Below, one piece after another: positions 1 through 7,105 of a stretch of 19,332 bases of DNA. The stretch comes from Actinomycetes bacterium (GTDB lineage Bacteria > Actinomycetota > Actinomycetes > Propionibacteriales > Propionibacteriaceae): positions 1 through 19,332 of the forward strand of contig JAKOQD010000250.1 of assembly GCA_029778515.1 (NCBI GenBank), written 5' to 3'. Both the position numbers and the translations under genes were made by a program. How positions within the stretch are numbered: the stretch's first letter is position 1; each line of letters begins with the position of its first letter. The notes under the pieces are model-generated. The model did not search any database and was not told the origin of the DNA. It saw nothing but the letters and a program-made list of their open reading frames with translations.

Positions 1-36
1 GCCTACGCGTTGGACGCGGAACGCATCGACGCCTGA
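1..36 (+). CDS. 3' end of an unidentified gene (partial)
   Basis: Frame 1 reads eleven sense codons (AYALDAERIDA) and then TGA at 34-36, which would be the tail of a gene entering from the left. The fragment is too short to assign to a family. It overlaps the far end of the decayed minus-strand membrane gene, so the two would be convergent. The open frame could also be chance. Confidence 0.3.
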   Translation, partial: AYALDAERIDA

Positions 37-434
37 GCCCGCTTCTCGGCTCGGAGGCCGAGCACCAGGCCGACGATCGAGAACGCCAAGCAGACCAGGA
101 TGCAGATCTACCAGCCAGGGTGATGGGGCTCCCAGTTCTGGATGTAGCTGGGGTCCTGCTTCTGCTCATGCGGACGTGCCATCTGGGCTTGGTAGACCGG
201 CTCCCCGATCAGCTCACCAGCGAGCAGCCCCACCAGGTACCCGACGCAGGAGTAGATGGCGCCACGCCAGGTGGCAACCAGCGAGATCGGCGCGAAGACG
301 CTGGGTATCCACCACATCGTCCACTCGACCGTGTACAGCCCGGTCTGAACCTACTTCCCGAAGCCGTGAACCAGCAGGGTGAAGCCGCCGACGGCCAGCC
401 GGGGCTTCCGGGGGACGGTGGCTGGAGTGTTCAC
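3..434 (-). pseudogene. Small membrane protein gene interrupted by in-frame TAG codons
   Basis: Reading minus from GTG at 434-432, seven bases after the carbonic anhydrase stop, one frame gives a coherent membrane protein broken by TAG at 353-351 and TAG at 110-108 and ending at TAG at 5-3. That is 143 positions including the two ambers. The first part carries a hydrophobic stretch (AVGGFTLLVHGFGK). The middle part holds WWIPSVFAPISLVATW and YLVGLLAGELIGEPVYQ. After the second TAG comes a textbook membrane segment (ICILVCLAFSIVGLVLGLR) with a positively charged tail. Continuation of hydrophobic, membrane-like sequence across both stops argues for a recently inactivated gene, or sequencing errors, rather than a genuine 69-residue ORF at 317-108. 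Either TAG could come from TGG by one transition. I do not recognise the family. TAG is used as an ordinary stop elsewhere in the window (DUF3093, second TrkA), so general recoding is unlikely. Confidence 0.5.
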
Positions 435-440
435 CTCGTG

Positions 441-935
441 TCAGCAGACCTGGGTGAGGAGTCCCGAGTCCACATCGTAGTGGAAGCCACCCACCTTGGC
501 GTGGCCGGCGATCAGCGGGTGCTCGGTCAGAACGGCGACGTCCGCTCGGAGGCGTCCGAACTGGTCGGGATCGGCGCCGAAGCTGTAGCCCGAGGTGTCG
601 GCACCGCTGGCCGCGGCCACGCGGCGACGCATCTCCTCGTCGTCCCCGGACGCCATCGCGCAGCGGCTGTGGGTGATCACCAGGATGCGGTTCACCTGCA
701 ACAGGTTCACGCCGAGCACGCAGCCGGCCAGCGCGTCCGGGGTGACGTGCCCGCCCGGCGTCCGCAGGATCTTCGCTTCGCCAAGGAAGAGTCCGATCAT
801 CTCCAGCGGCTGCAGCCGGGAGTCCATGCAAGTGACCACGGCTACGCCGGCGTGGGCATAGCCGTCGAAGCCGCGGGGCGCTGAGGTGGCGTAGCGGCTG
901 TTGGCCGCGAGCAGGTCGTCGAAAGAGTTGTCCAC
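441..935 (-). CDS. Beta-class carbonic anhydrase
   Basis: Interconverts CO2 and bicarbonate in the cytoplasm and so supplies bicarbonate to carboxylases. The beta-class signature is clear: the CMDSR motif supplies a zinc cysteine plus the Asp/Arg dyad, and the distal THSRC motif supplies zinc His and Cys. With the GTG start at 935 the protein is 164 residues, close to the 163 recalled for the mycobacterial Rv1284 type, and it ends in a similar GGFxxDVxxGxL strand. An upstream start at 1019 would give 192 residues, but its extra 28 codons run through a tandem DNA repeat and have no ribosome site. GTG 935 lies exactly six bases after TACTCT, a good leaderless arrangement. The decayed membrane gene follows seven bases downstream. 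Class assignment is firm; the start is inferred. Confidence 0.93.
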   Translation of the reverse strand: MDNSFDDLLAANSRYATSAPRGFDGYAHAGVAVVTCMDSRLQPLEMIGLFLGEAKILRTPGGHVTPDALAGCVLGVNLLQVNRILVITHSRCAMASGDDEEMRRRVAAASGADTSGYSFGADPDQFGRLRADVAVLTEHPLIAGHAKVGGFHYDVDSGLLTQVC

Positions 936-941
936 GGGCTC

Positions 942-947
942 AGAGTA
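942..947 (-). promoter_or_regulatory. Probable -10 hexamer for a leaderless carbonic anhydrase mRNA
   Basis: On the minus strand TACTCT (TANNNT consensus) is followed by six bases and then the GTG at 935. Transcription would therefore begin at or next to the start codon. No Shine-Dalgarno precedes this GTG, which fits leaderless initiation. No clear -35 was identified. Confidence 0.45.
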
Positions 948-967
948 CTGAGCAGACTGTCTCGGGG

Positions 968-1016
968 TCTCGACAACCTCGACCAGCCGAGACTCCCGAC
1001 AGCCGAGACTCCCGAC
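968..1016. repeat. Intergenic repeat: GTCTCGAC/CTCGAC element plus perfect 16-base tandem duplication
   Basis: AGCCGAGACTCCCGAC occurs twice back to back (985-1000 and 1001-1016). Just before it, GTCTCGACAACCTCGAC (968-984) matches, at 15 of 17 positions, the reverse complement of the element at 8678-8694. Both loci are intergenic, so this is probably a dispersed short repeat family of this genome. It lies in the gap between parC and the carbonic anhydrase gene. Confidence 0.6.
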
Positions 1017-1071
1017 CATTTGGGTAGCAAACGTGGGCGTGGACGGGCTGACCGGCCGGACGAGACCCGGG

Positions 1072-3519
1072 TCAGGCGTGGTAGCGGGAGCCGATCGCGG
1101 CGACCGGCTGGGCCACCGGGGCGCCGGAACCGTCGCGCCTCGGATCGGGTGCGGGCAGGTCGATCGGGGTACCGCTGGCCGCGGCTGCGATCACCGGGTC
1201 GGGCCCGGCCCACGCGAGCAGCAGGGTGTCCTCGCCCTTCAGGAAGCGGTGACAGCGGACGCCGCCGGTCGCGCGGCCCTTGCCGGGGTACTCGGCCAGC
1301 GGGGTGACCTTGACTGTTCCGGCTTCCGTCCCGGGGAGCGCTGCGGACGAGCCTGCGACCGTGACCACCGACGAATCCGCTGTCGGCGTGACCCCGAAGA
1401 AGACCACCTTCGCGCCGCGGGACAATTTGACGCCGGCCATGCCGCCGCCCGTCCGTCCCTGCGGCCGCACGCTGGTCGCGGGGAAGTGCAGCAGTTGCGC
1501 GTCCGAAGTGATGAAAACCAGCTCGACCAGGTCATGGCTGAGTTCGACCACGCCGACCACCTCGTCGCCGTCGTCCAGGCGGACGACCTCCCACGAGTCC
1601 TTGCCCAGTACCTCGGGATTCACCCGCTTGACCACGCCGCGTTGCGTCCCCAATGCCCAGCCGAAGGTGTCCGCACCCAGGGTGCCGAGCGCGAGGATCG
1701 TCTCGCCCGGGTCCAGCGGCAGCAGTTCGGACGCCAGCGAGCCGCCCTGCAGGTTGGGTGCGGCTGCGGTCACCGGCACCGCCGGCACATCGATCGCCTG
1801 GCCGCGGATCAGCCGGCCTCGGTTCGTGAACGCGCAGTACTCGCCGCGCGCGGTCGTCCGGACTGCCGAGGAGATCACGTCGTGGTTGGCGCGCGGCCCG
1901 GAGGTCGGCAGCGGCTCGTCGTTGTCGGTGCGCGCCAGCAGCCCGGCGCTGGACAGCATCACCCAGCAAGGATCGTCGGCGATCTCCAGCCGGTTCGCCG
2001 CCGACTGGGCGGTGACCTGGGTGCCCGCGGACGCGAGTAGCACTGTCCGTCGCGGCGTGCCGTGGGTGCGAGCCACCTCGTCCAGTTCGCTGGCGGCGAC
2101 TTCGCGCAGCCGCTGTTCCGAATCGAGGATCGCCTGGAGTTCGTTGATGGTCAGCCAGAGCTCGTCACGCTCGGAATCCAACTCAAGCTTGGAGAATTTC
2201 GTCAGCCGGCGTAGCCGCATCTCGAGAATGTAGTTGGCCTGCAACTCGGAGAGTTCGAAGGCCTCCATCAGGCGGGTTCGCGCCGCCGTGGCGTCGTCCG
2301 AGGAGCGGATGATCGCGATCACGTCGTCGATGTCGACGATCGCCAGCAGCAGCCCCTCCACCAGGTGCAGCCGGTCGCGGGCCTTACCGAGCCGGAAGGC
2401 GGAACGGCGGCGCACCACCTGCAGTCGGTGATCGAGGTAGACCTCCAGCATCTGCTTGAGGCTGAGCGTGTTCGGCTGGCCTTCGACCAGGGCGACCGCG
2501 TTGATGCCGAACGAGTCCTCCAACTTGGTCAGCCGGTACAGCTCCTCCAGGAGCGCTTCCGGGTTGAAGCCGTTCTTGACCTCGATCACCAGCCGGGTGC
2601 CGTTGGTTAGGTCGGTGAGGTCCTTGATGTCGGAGATGCCCGTGAGCTTTTTGGAGCTGACCAGGTTCTTCACCTGCTCGATGATCCGCTCGGGGCCGAT
2701 CTGGTAGGGCAGTTCGGTGACCACGATGCCCTTGCGGCGCGCGTGCACCTGCTCGACGCGGGCCGACGCGCGGACGCGGAAGACGCCCCGTCCGCCGGTG
2801 TAGGCGTCGCGGATTCCGTCCAGGCCGATGATCTTGCCGCCGGTCGGGAAGTCGGGGCCCGGAACGAAACGCATCAACTCCTCGACGTCGGCATCGGGAT
2901 GCCACATCAGGTGCTTCAACGCCTGGACGACCTCAACCAGGTTGTGCGGCGGGATGTTCGTGGCCATGCCGACCGCGATACCGGTGCTGCCGTTGACCAG
3001 CAGGTGCGGGAAGGCGGCCGGCAGCACAACCGGTTCGGTCTCCTTGCCGTCGTAGTTGGGCCGGAAATCGACGGTGTCCGAGTCCAGGTCGGCGGTCATG
3101 GCTGCGGCGGCCGGGGACATGCGACATTCCGTGTACCGCATCGCCGCAGGGCCCGAGTCCAGCGAGCCGAAGTTGCCGTGGCCGTCCACGGTGGGCAGGC
3201 GCATCGACCACGGCTGGCCGAGGCGCACGAGCGCGTCGTAGATCGCCGCGTCGCCGTGGGGGTGCAGCTGGCCCATCACCTGGCCGACCACGCGGGCGCA
3301 CTTGACGTGGGATGCGTCCGGACGGATCCGCATCTGGTCCATCGTGTAGAGAATGCGACGCTGCACGGGCTTGAGGCCGTCCCTTGCGTCGGGCAACGCG
3401 CGGGAGTAGATCACCGAGTAGGCGTACTCGAGGAAGCTGGCTTCCATCTCGTCGGTGACGTCGACGTCGACGATGCGTTCGGTCAGCTCTTCTTCTGCTG
3501 GCGGCGGCTTGGCAACCAT
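1072..3519 (-). CDS. parC: DNA topoisomerase IV subunit A (ParC/GyrA family)
   Basis: This is the breakage-reunion subunit of a type IIA topoisomerase; with ParE it decatenates sister chromosomes. The protein is 815 residues, the usual size for actinobacterial ParC. The N-terminal winged-helix region shows SRALPDARDGLKPVQRRIL and then the quinolone-determining helix HPHGDAAIYDALVRL (about residues 86-100). The active-site tyrosine is Y129 in AAMRYTECRM, followed by the tower and coiled-coil region and a C-terminal beta-propeller-like part from about residue 500. I call ParC rather than GyrA because the neighbourhood is the conserved parC block and no gyrB adjoins; a strict GyrA-box was not seen. 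The residue equivalent to E. coli GyrA Ser83 is Ala91. It starts 28 bases after the App1 phosphatase stop, so the two are probably cotranscribed. Confidence 0.93.
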   Translation of the reverse strand: MVAKPPPAEEELTERIVDVDVTDEMEASFLEYAYSVIYSRALPDARDGLKPVQRRILYTMDQMRIRPDASHVKCARVVGQVMGQLHPHGDAAIYDALVRLGQPWSMRLPTVDGHGNFGSLDSGPAAMRYTECRMSPAAAAMTADLDSDTVDFRPNYDGKETEPVVLPAAFPHLLVNGSTGIAVGMATNIPPHNLVEVVQALKHLMWHPDADVEELMRFVPGPDFPTGGKIIGLDGIRDAYTGGRGVFRVRASARVEQVHARRKGIVVTELPYQIGPERIIEQVKNLVSSKKLTGISDIKDLTDLTNGTRLVIEVKNGFNPEALLEELYRLTKLEDSFGINAVALVEGQPNTLSLKQMLEVYLDHRLQVVRRRSAFRLGKARDRLHLVEGLLLAIVDIDDVIAIIRSSDDATAARTRLMEAFELSELQANYILEMRLRRLTKFSKLELDSERDELWLTINELQAILDSEQRLREVAASELDEVARTHGTPRRTVLLASAGTQVTAQSAANRLEIADDPCWVMLSSAGLLARTDNDEPLPTSGPRANHDVISSAVRTTARGEYCAFTNRGRLIRGQAIDVPAVPVTAAAPNLQGGSLASELLPLDPGETILALGTLGADTFGWALGTQRGVVKRVNPEVLGKDSWEVVRLDDGDEVVGVVELSHDLVELVFITSDAQLLHFPATSVRPQGRTGGGMAGVKLSRGAKVVFFGVTPTADSSVVTVAGSSAALPGTEAGTVKVTPLAEYPGKGRATGGVRCHRFLKGEDTLLLAWAGPDPVIAAAASGTPIDLPAPDPRRDGSGAPVAQPVAAIGSRYHA

Positions 3520-3547
3520 CTGCTTGGGACTTCTCGCTTTCAGTCAG

Positions 3548-4588
3548 TCAGGCGAGCGGCTCGGCGAGGCCGCGGAGCGCGGCCAGCAGGCCCCTGCCAT
3601 CCGGGGCCGCCACGGTGGGGGTGTCGGCCGGTTCGGTGAGTTCTTCCTCTGGCAGCATGGACGGGGTGCCGTGGGCCAGCACCTGTTCAGCTGGAGTGAG
3701 CTGCCGGATCGCGATCGCACGCACCCGTTCAGGCGCTACACGGGCGAAGTTCGAGTAGATCGCAGGGTCGTGCTGGCCATCGTCGCCGACGAGCAGCCAG
3801 GAGATATTGGGGAAATCCCGGGCGAGCAGCAGCAGGGTCTCGGCCTTGTGCGCCATGCCTGAGCGGAACCAGCCGGTGTTGGTCGGACCCCAGTCGGTGA
3901 GGATCATCGCGCCGGGAGGGAACGCGTGCCGCTTCAGGAAACGGCCCAGAAAGCCGTGGGTGTTCCAGGCGCCGGTGGAGACGTAGATCACTGGGCTGCC
4001 CGGGTGTTCGGCCAGCAGCCGGTCGTAGAGCTGGGCCATGCCGGGGACGGCTTGGCGCGCGGATTCGTCCCGGATGAAAGAGTTCCAGGCGGCGATCATC
4101 GGCCGGGGGAGCATGGTGGAGATGATCGTGTCGTCGATGTCGGAGACGATGCCGAAGGTCACTTCGTCGCCGACCACGTGCACGTCCGCCGTAGCGGTCG
4201 GCGAGGTTGCTGAGCGGACGCCGACCTGCTGCCAGCCGCCGACCAGGCCGTGCTCGCGGACGCGGTGGTCGATGTAGCCACCCCGGTCCGCCACCACCGG
4301 GTACTCGTGCTCGCCCACGACGATCATGGCCTGCGGGCGGACGCAGGGGACGCTGATGAAGTTGCGGAAGCCGCGACGCTTCATCAGGTCCTCGGTGGCG
4401 CGCCCGAGGCTGGTCCGCGACCAGGGTGGGACGAGCACCACGCGTCCGAGCACGCGGATGCTCTCACTCGATCCGTATCCGGTGTAGCAGATCACGTTCT
4501 CGCGCCAGCCGAGGGCACGCATCAGCCCCTCGACCCGGCGGTCGAAGAACTCCTCGACCCGGGCGGCGATGAAGGGACGGGTGCTCAC
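3548..4588 (-). CDS. App1-family (DUF2183) HAD-type phosphatase
   Basis: Resembles the phosphatidate phosphatase App1 catalytic domain (DUF2183), a HAD-like hydrolase. The nucleophile motif is SDIDDTI (DxDxT, aspartates near residues 150 and 152 from the chosen start). HAD motif II is likely VSTGAWN, the conserved lysine is in GMAHKAETL, and the acidic motif is VGDDGQHD. An N-terminal domain of about 145 residues precedes this. No signal peptide or membrane segment is obvious, so a cytoplasmic phosphatase is likely; the lipid substrate is known only for the yeast family member and is inferred here. Starts: GTG 4588 begins VSTRPFIAAR and lies eight bases after TAATGT, so it may be leaderless; ATG 4600 and an upstream codon at 4648 are alternatives. 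It leads into parC 28 bases downstream and is divergent from the DUF5998 gene. Confidence 0.82.
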   Translation of the reverse strand: MSTRPFIAARVEEFFDRRVEGLMRALGWRENVICYTGYGSSESIRVLGRVVLVPPWSRTSLGRATEDLMKRRGFRNFISVPCVRPQAMIVVGEHEYPVVADRGGYIDHRVREHGLVGGWQQVGVRSATSPTATADVHVVGDEVTFGIVSDIDDTIISTMLPRPMIAAWNSFIRDESARQAVPGMAQLYDRLLAEHPGSPVIYVSTGAWNTHGFLGRFLKRHAFPPGAMILTDWGPTNTGWFRSGMAHKAETLLLLARDFPNISWLLVGDDGQHDPAIYSNFARVAPERVRAIAIRQLTPAEQVLAHGTPSMLPEEELTEPADTPTVAAPDGRGLLAALRGLAEPLA

Positions 4589-4698
4589 GGCACCACACAT
4601 TATCCGAGTCGCTGCGCCACGAGCGGCGACGCCCCGGCGGCGAAGCACTCGCCCTGGCCGCCAGGCTTTTGGGCCGGGGCGAGCGACGTGGGAGGATT

Positions 4699-5289
4699 AT
4701 GGCCGTGCCAACTCGATCCACCATCCGCCTGCCGCAGGGTCTGCACGCTGAGATCCACGCCTGCGGCTACTTCCCGGAACTCGTCGAGGATGCGGTGGCG
4801 CTGGCGTTGGGCGCCGAGGAGCCGACCGCTCATCTCGTGCACCACGAGGCCACGTTCAACCACGACGAGATCCAGCGGCACCTGTCGGTGCTGGTGCTGA
4901 CCGCCACCCGCCTGATCGTGGCCCACACCGACGAGAACGACAATCCAGGAGAACCGGCACAGGCACTGACCACGACCGAGTCGGTGGGCCTTCGGCAGGT
5001 GAACTCGGTCGCGCTGAGCCAGGTGGTCGCGCATCCCGAGCGCTATGGCACCCACAAGTCGTCGGCCGTCGAGGCCTGGCTGACCATCTCCTGGGGCACC
5101 ATGCGCCGGGTCGACCTGGAACCGGCGCACTGCGCCGATCCGAACTGTGACGCCGACCACGGGCTGACCGGCATGATCGCCGGCGACGACCTCACCGTCC
5201 GGATCAGTTCCGCCGGCGACGGCAACGCCAAACTGGCCCAGCTGGTCGCCTTCGGTACCGCACTGCAGCTGGCCACCGCCAGCCATTGA
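4699..5289 (+). CDS. DUF5998 family protein
   Basis: A 196-residue soluble protein recognised as the actinobacterial DUF5998 family; no biochemical function is known to me. It has a helical N-terminus, a His/Asp-rich stretch (HLVHHEATFNHDEIQRHL), a beta-rich middle, and a cysteine pair in HCADPNCDADHG that could bind a metal. A strong GGAGG at 4691-4695 lies three bases before ATG 4699 and nine before the in-frame GTG 4705, so initiation at 4705 (two residues shorter) is equally possible. Its TGA overlaps the next ATG by one base (TGATG). It is therefore translationally coupled to the phosphodiesterase, which suggests joint function. Confidence 0.8.
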   Translation: MAVPTRSTIRLPQGLHAEIHACGYFPELVEDAVALALGAEEPTAHLVHHEATFNHDEIQRHLSVLVLTATRLIVAHTDENDNPGEPAQALTTTESVGLRQVNSVALSQVVAHPERYGTHKSSAVEAWLTISWGTMRRVDLEPAHCADPNCDADHGLTGMIAGDDLTVRISSAGDGNAKLAQLVAFGTALQLATASH

Positions 5290-6398
5290 TGCCTCCGCCC
5301 AGGCTGCCGGACTACGGCGTCTCGACTCTCGCCGACCTGCTCCCCAGCCTGGGTGCACACCTCGGCGTTCCCGGGGCGGACGACCGGCTCGGACTGCCAC
5401 CGGCTGAGCGCTATCTGATCGCTCTCGTGGACGGGCTGGGCCACCATCAACTCAATGAGTACGCCGAGCACGCGCCCTATCTCTCCGGGCTGTCGGGACG
5501 CGTCATCACCAGCGGCGTGCCCAGCACCACCGCTACGTCCATCACCAGTCTCGGCACCGGGTTGGTGCCCGGCCAGCACGGCATTGCCGGCTACTCGTTC
5601 TGGTACCCGGCCGAGCGCATGGTGCTGAACACCCTGAAGTGGCCGGCAACGCTCAGCGGCCTGGACGTGCAGCCGCAACTGACCTACTTCGAACGACTCG
5701 CGTCCGCAGGCGTGCGGACCGCGACGGTGGCGCCGGCCTTCTTCGCCGGCAGCGGTCTCACCACCGCGGCCGTGCGCGGGCCCAGCTTCCTGCCGGTGAC
5801 AAACGAACGGGACGCTGCTCGCCGGGTGGAGCTTGCAGTTCAGTCGGTCGGGGGCAGCGGACGCGCGGTCGGCTACTTCTATGAGCGCCAGCTTGATCAC
5901 GCGGGGCATGAGCACGGCATTGGCTCAGCGCCTTGGCTGCACGAACTGGCGTCCGCAGACGCACTGCTCGCGCAGGTGCGGGCCGCCCTACCCGACGATG
6001 TCCGGCTGGTCGTGACCGGCGACCACGGCATGATCAACGTGCCGCCGGCGTCCCGACTGTTCTTCGAGGATGAGCCGGATCTGCTGGCCGAGGTGACCGC
6101 GCTCGCCGGCGAGGGCAGGCTGCGGCAACTGATGACCCGCCAGCCGGACGCGGTCGCTGCGCGCTGGCGGGATCGGCTCGGAACGAGCGCCTGGGTGCGG
6201 ACCCGAGCCGAGGCGATCGAAGAAGGCTGGTTCGGCGCGGTTTCGCCAAGGTTGGCGGACCGATTCGGCAACGTGCTGGTGGCGATGGCCGACGACGGCG
6301 CGGTGATGAGCCGGATGCTGCCGAAGGAGCTCACCCTGGTCGGCATGCACGCCTCGCTGACCCCGGCGGAGCTGGACGTTCCCCTGCTGGTCGACTGA
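5289..6398 (+). CDS. Type I phosphodiesterase/nucleotide pyrophosphatase (alkaline phosphatase superfamily)
   Basis: A 369-residue metal-dependent phosphodiesterase of the alkaline phosphatase superfamily (NPP-like). Motifs in order: LVDGLG with the first metal aspartate (D48), PSTTATSITSLGTG with the likely nucleophile threonine (T81), LDHAGHEHG supplying Asp/His ligands, and VVTGDHGM supplying the second Asp-His pair. No signal peptide or transmembrane segment is visible, which suggests a cytosolic enzyme; the substrate cannot be told from sequence. The ATG at 5289 overlaps the DUF5998 stop. A TTG one codon upstream is possible but less likely. Thymidine kinase follows 38 bases later. Confidence 0.88.
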   Translation: MPPPRLPDYGVSTLADLLPSLGAHLGVPGADDRLGLPPAERYLIALVDGLGHHQLNEYAEHAPYLSGLSGRVITSGVPSTTATSITSLGTGLVPGQHGIAGYSFWYPAERMVLNTLKWPATLSGLDVQPQLTYFERLASAGVRTATVAPAFFAGSGLTTAAVRGPSFLPVTNERDAARRVELAVQSVGGSGRAVGYFYERQLDHAGHEHGIGSAPWLHELASADALLAQVRAALPDDVRLVVTGDHGMINVPPASRLFFEDEPDLLAEVTALAGEGRLRQLMTRQPDAVAARWRDRLGTSAWVRTRAEAIEEGWFGAVSPRLADRFGNVLVAMADDGAVMSRMLPKELTLVGMHASLTPAELDVPLLVD

Positions 6399-6436
6399 AG
6401 TCGCGCGGGTCAGCACCAGCAGCTGGATAGGAGAGA

Positions 6437-7084
6437 ATGGCGGCCATGGCTGAACTGACCTACTTCACCGGTCCGATGGATTGCGGCAAGTCGACCCTGG
6501 CGCTGCAGGTCGCCTACACCGAGTCGCACGCCGGTCGCGAGGGAAGCCTGTTCACCATGTTGGATCGCGCCGGATCCTCGACCATCACCTCCCGCATCGG
6601 ACTCAGCGCCGCCGCGCACGAGGTCACCGAAGACCTGGATTTCTGGCAGCACGTCGTCGGCGAACTCACCGCCGGACGCCGGATCGACTTCATCGTCTGC
6701 GATGAGGCGCAGTTCTTCGAGCCTGCCCACATCGACCAACTCGCCCGGATCGTCGACGAACTCCAGATCGACGTGTTCTGTTTCGGCATCCTCACCGACT
6801 TCCGCACCGAGCTGTTCCCGGCGTCGCGCCGACTGGTCGAGCTGTGCGATCGCATGGAATTGCTGCAGGTGCGTCCGCGTTGTTGGTGCGGCGAGCCGGC
6901 CACGCACAACGCGCGGACGGTGAACGGGGTGATGGTTACCGAAGGCAGCCAGGTGGTGGTGGGCGACACCAACGATGCCGCCGAGGTCGCCTACCAAGTA
7001 CTCTGCCGTCGGCATCATCGTCGCAAGGTGACCGCCCAGGTGGCCGCGGTCACGCTCAGCCCGGAGCCGCTGCCGTTCGGCTGA
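6437..7084 (+). CDS. tdk: Thymidine kinase (type II)
   Basis: Phosphorylates thymidine to dTMP with ATP in the salvage pathway. The 215-residue protein has the P-loop GPMDCGKST (residues 12-20), the DEAQFF motif with the catalytic glutamate E90, and the C-terminal lasso and zinc region (CWCG near 150, then CRRHH). The CWCG form, rather than CxxC, is what I recall for actinobacterial members. A Shine-Dalgarno (GGAG, 6430-6433) lies three bases before ATG 6437 and twelve before the in-frame ATG 6446 (MAELTYF), so a three-residue shorter protein is possible. It converges with sepH across a stem-loop. Together with dut, also in this window, it belongs to dTTP supply. Confidence 0.96.
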   Translation: MAAMAELTYFTGPMDCGKSTLALQVAYTESHAGREGSLFTMLDRAGSSTITSRIGLSAAAHEVTEDLDFWQHVVGELTAGRRIDFIVCDEAQFFEPAHIDQLARIVDELQIDVFCFGILTDFRTELFPASRRLVELCDRMELLQVRPRCWCGEPATHNARTVNGVMVTEGSQVVVGDTNDAAEVAYQVLCRRHHRRKVTAQVAAVTLSPEPLPFG

Positions 7085-7105
7085 GCGGCGCTGGTCAGCG
7101 CTGCT
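7084..7105. terminator. Candidate bidirectional stem-loop between tdk and sepH
   Basis: A7084-G7093 pairs with C7096-T7105. The core GCGCTG-GT-CAGCGC is a perfect dyad, extended by further pairs including one G-U, and it spans both convergent stop codons. There is no U tract, as is common in high-GC actinobacteria. Confidence 0.4.

Noticed and set aside
120..884. Long + strand open frame (254 codons) across the left edge
   Set aside because: It is antisense to the carbonic anhydrase gene, whose motifs are unmistakable, and its translation shows the Arg/Gly/Val/Asp-rich bias of an out-of-frame GC-rich reading.
1072..3519. Calling this gene gyrA
   Set aside because: No clear GyrA-box was seen in the C-terminal propeller, no gyrB adjoins, and the neighbourhood matches the separate actinobacterial topoisomerase IV locus.
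4653..4670. CCTGG-CCG-CCAGG followed by CTTTT between the divergent phosphatase and DUF5998 genes
   Set aside because: It looks like a small terminator but lies between two divergent starts where none is needed; five pairs with a 3-base loop are weak.
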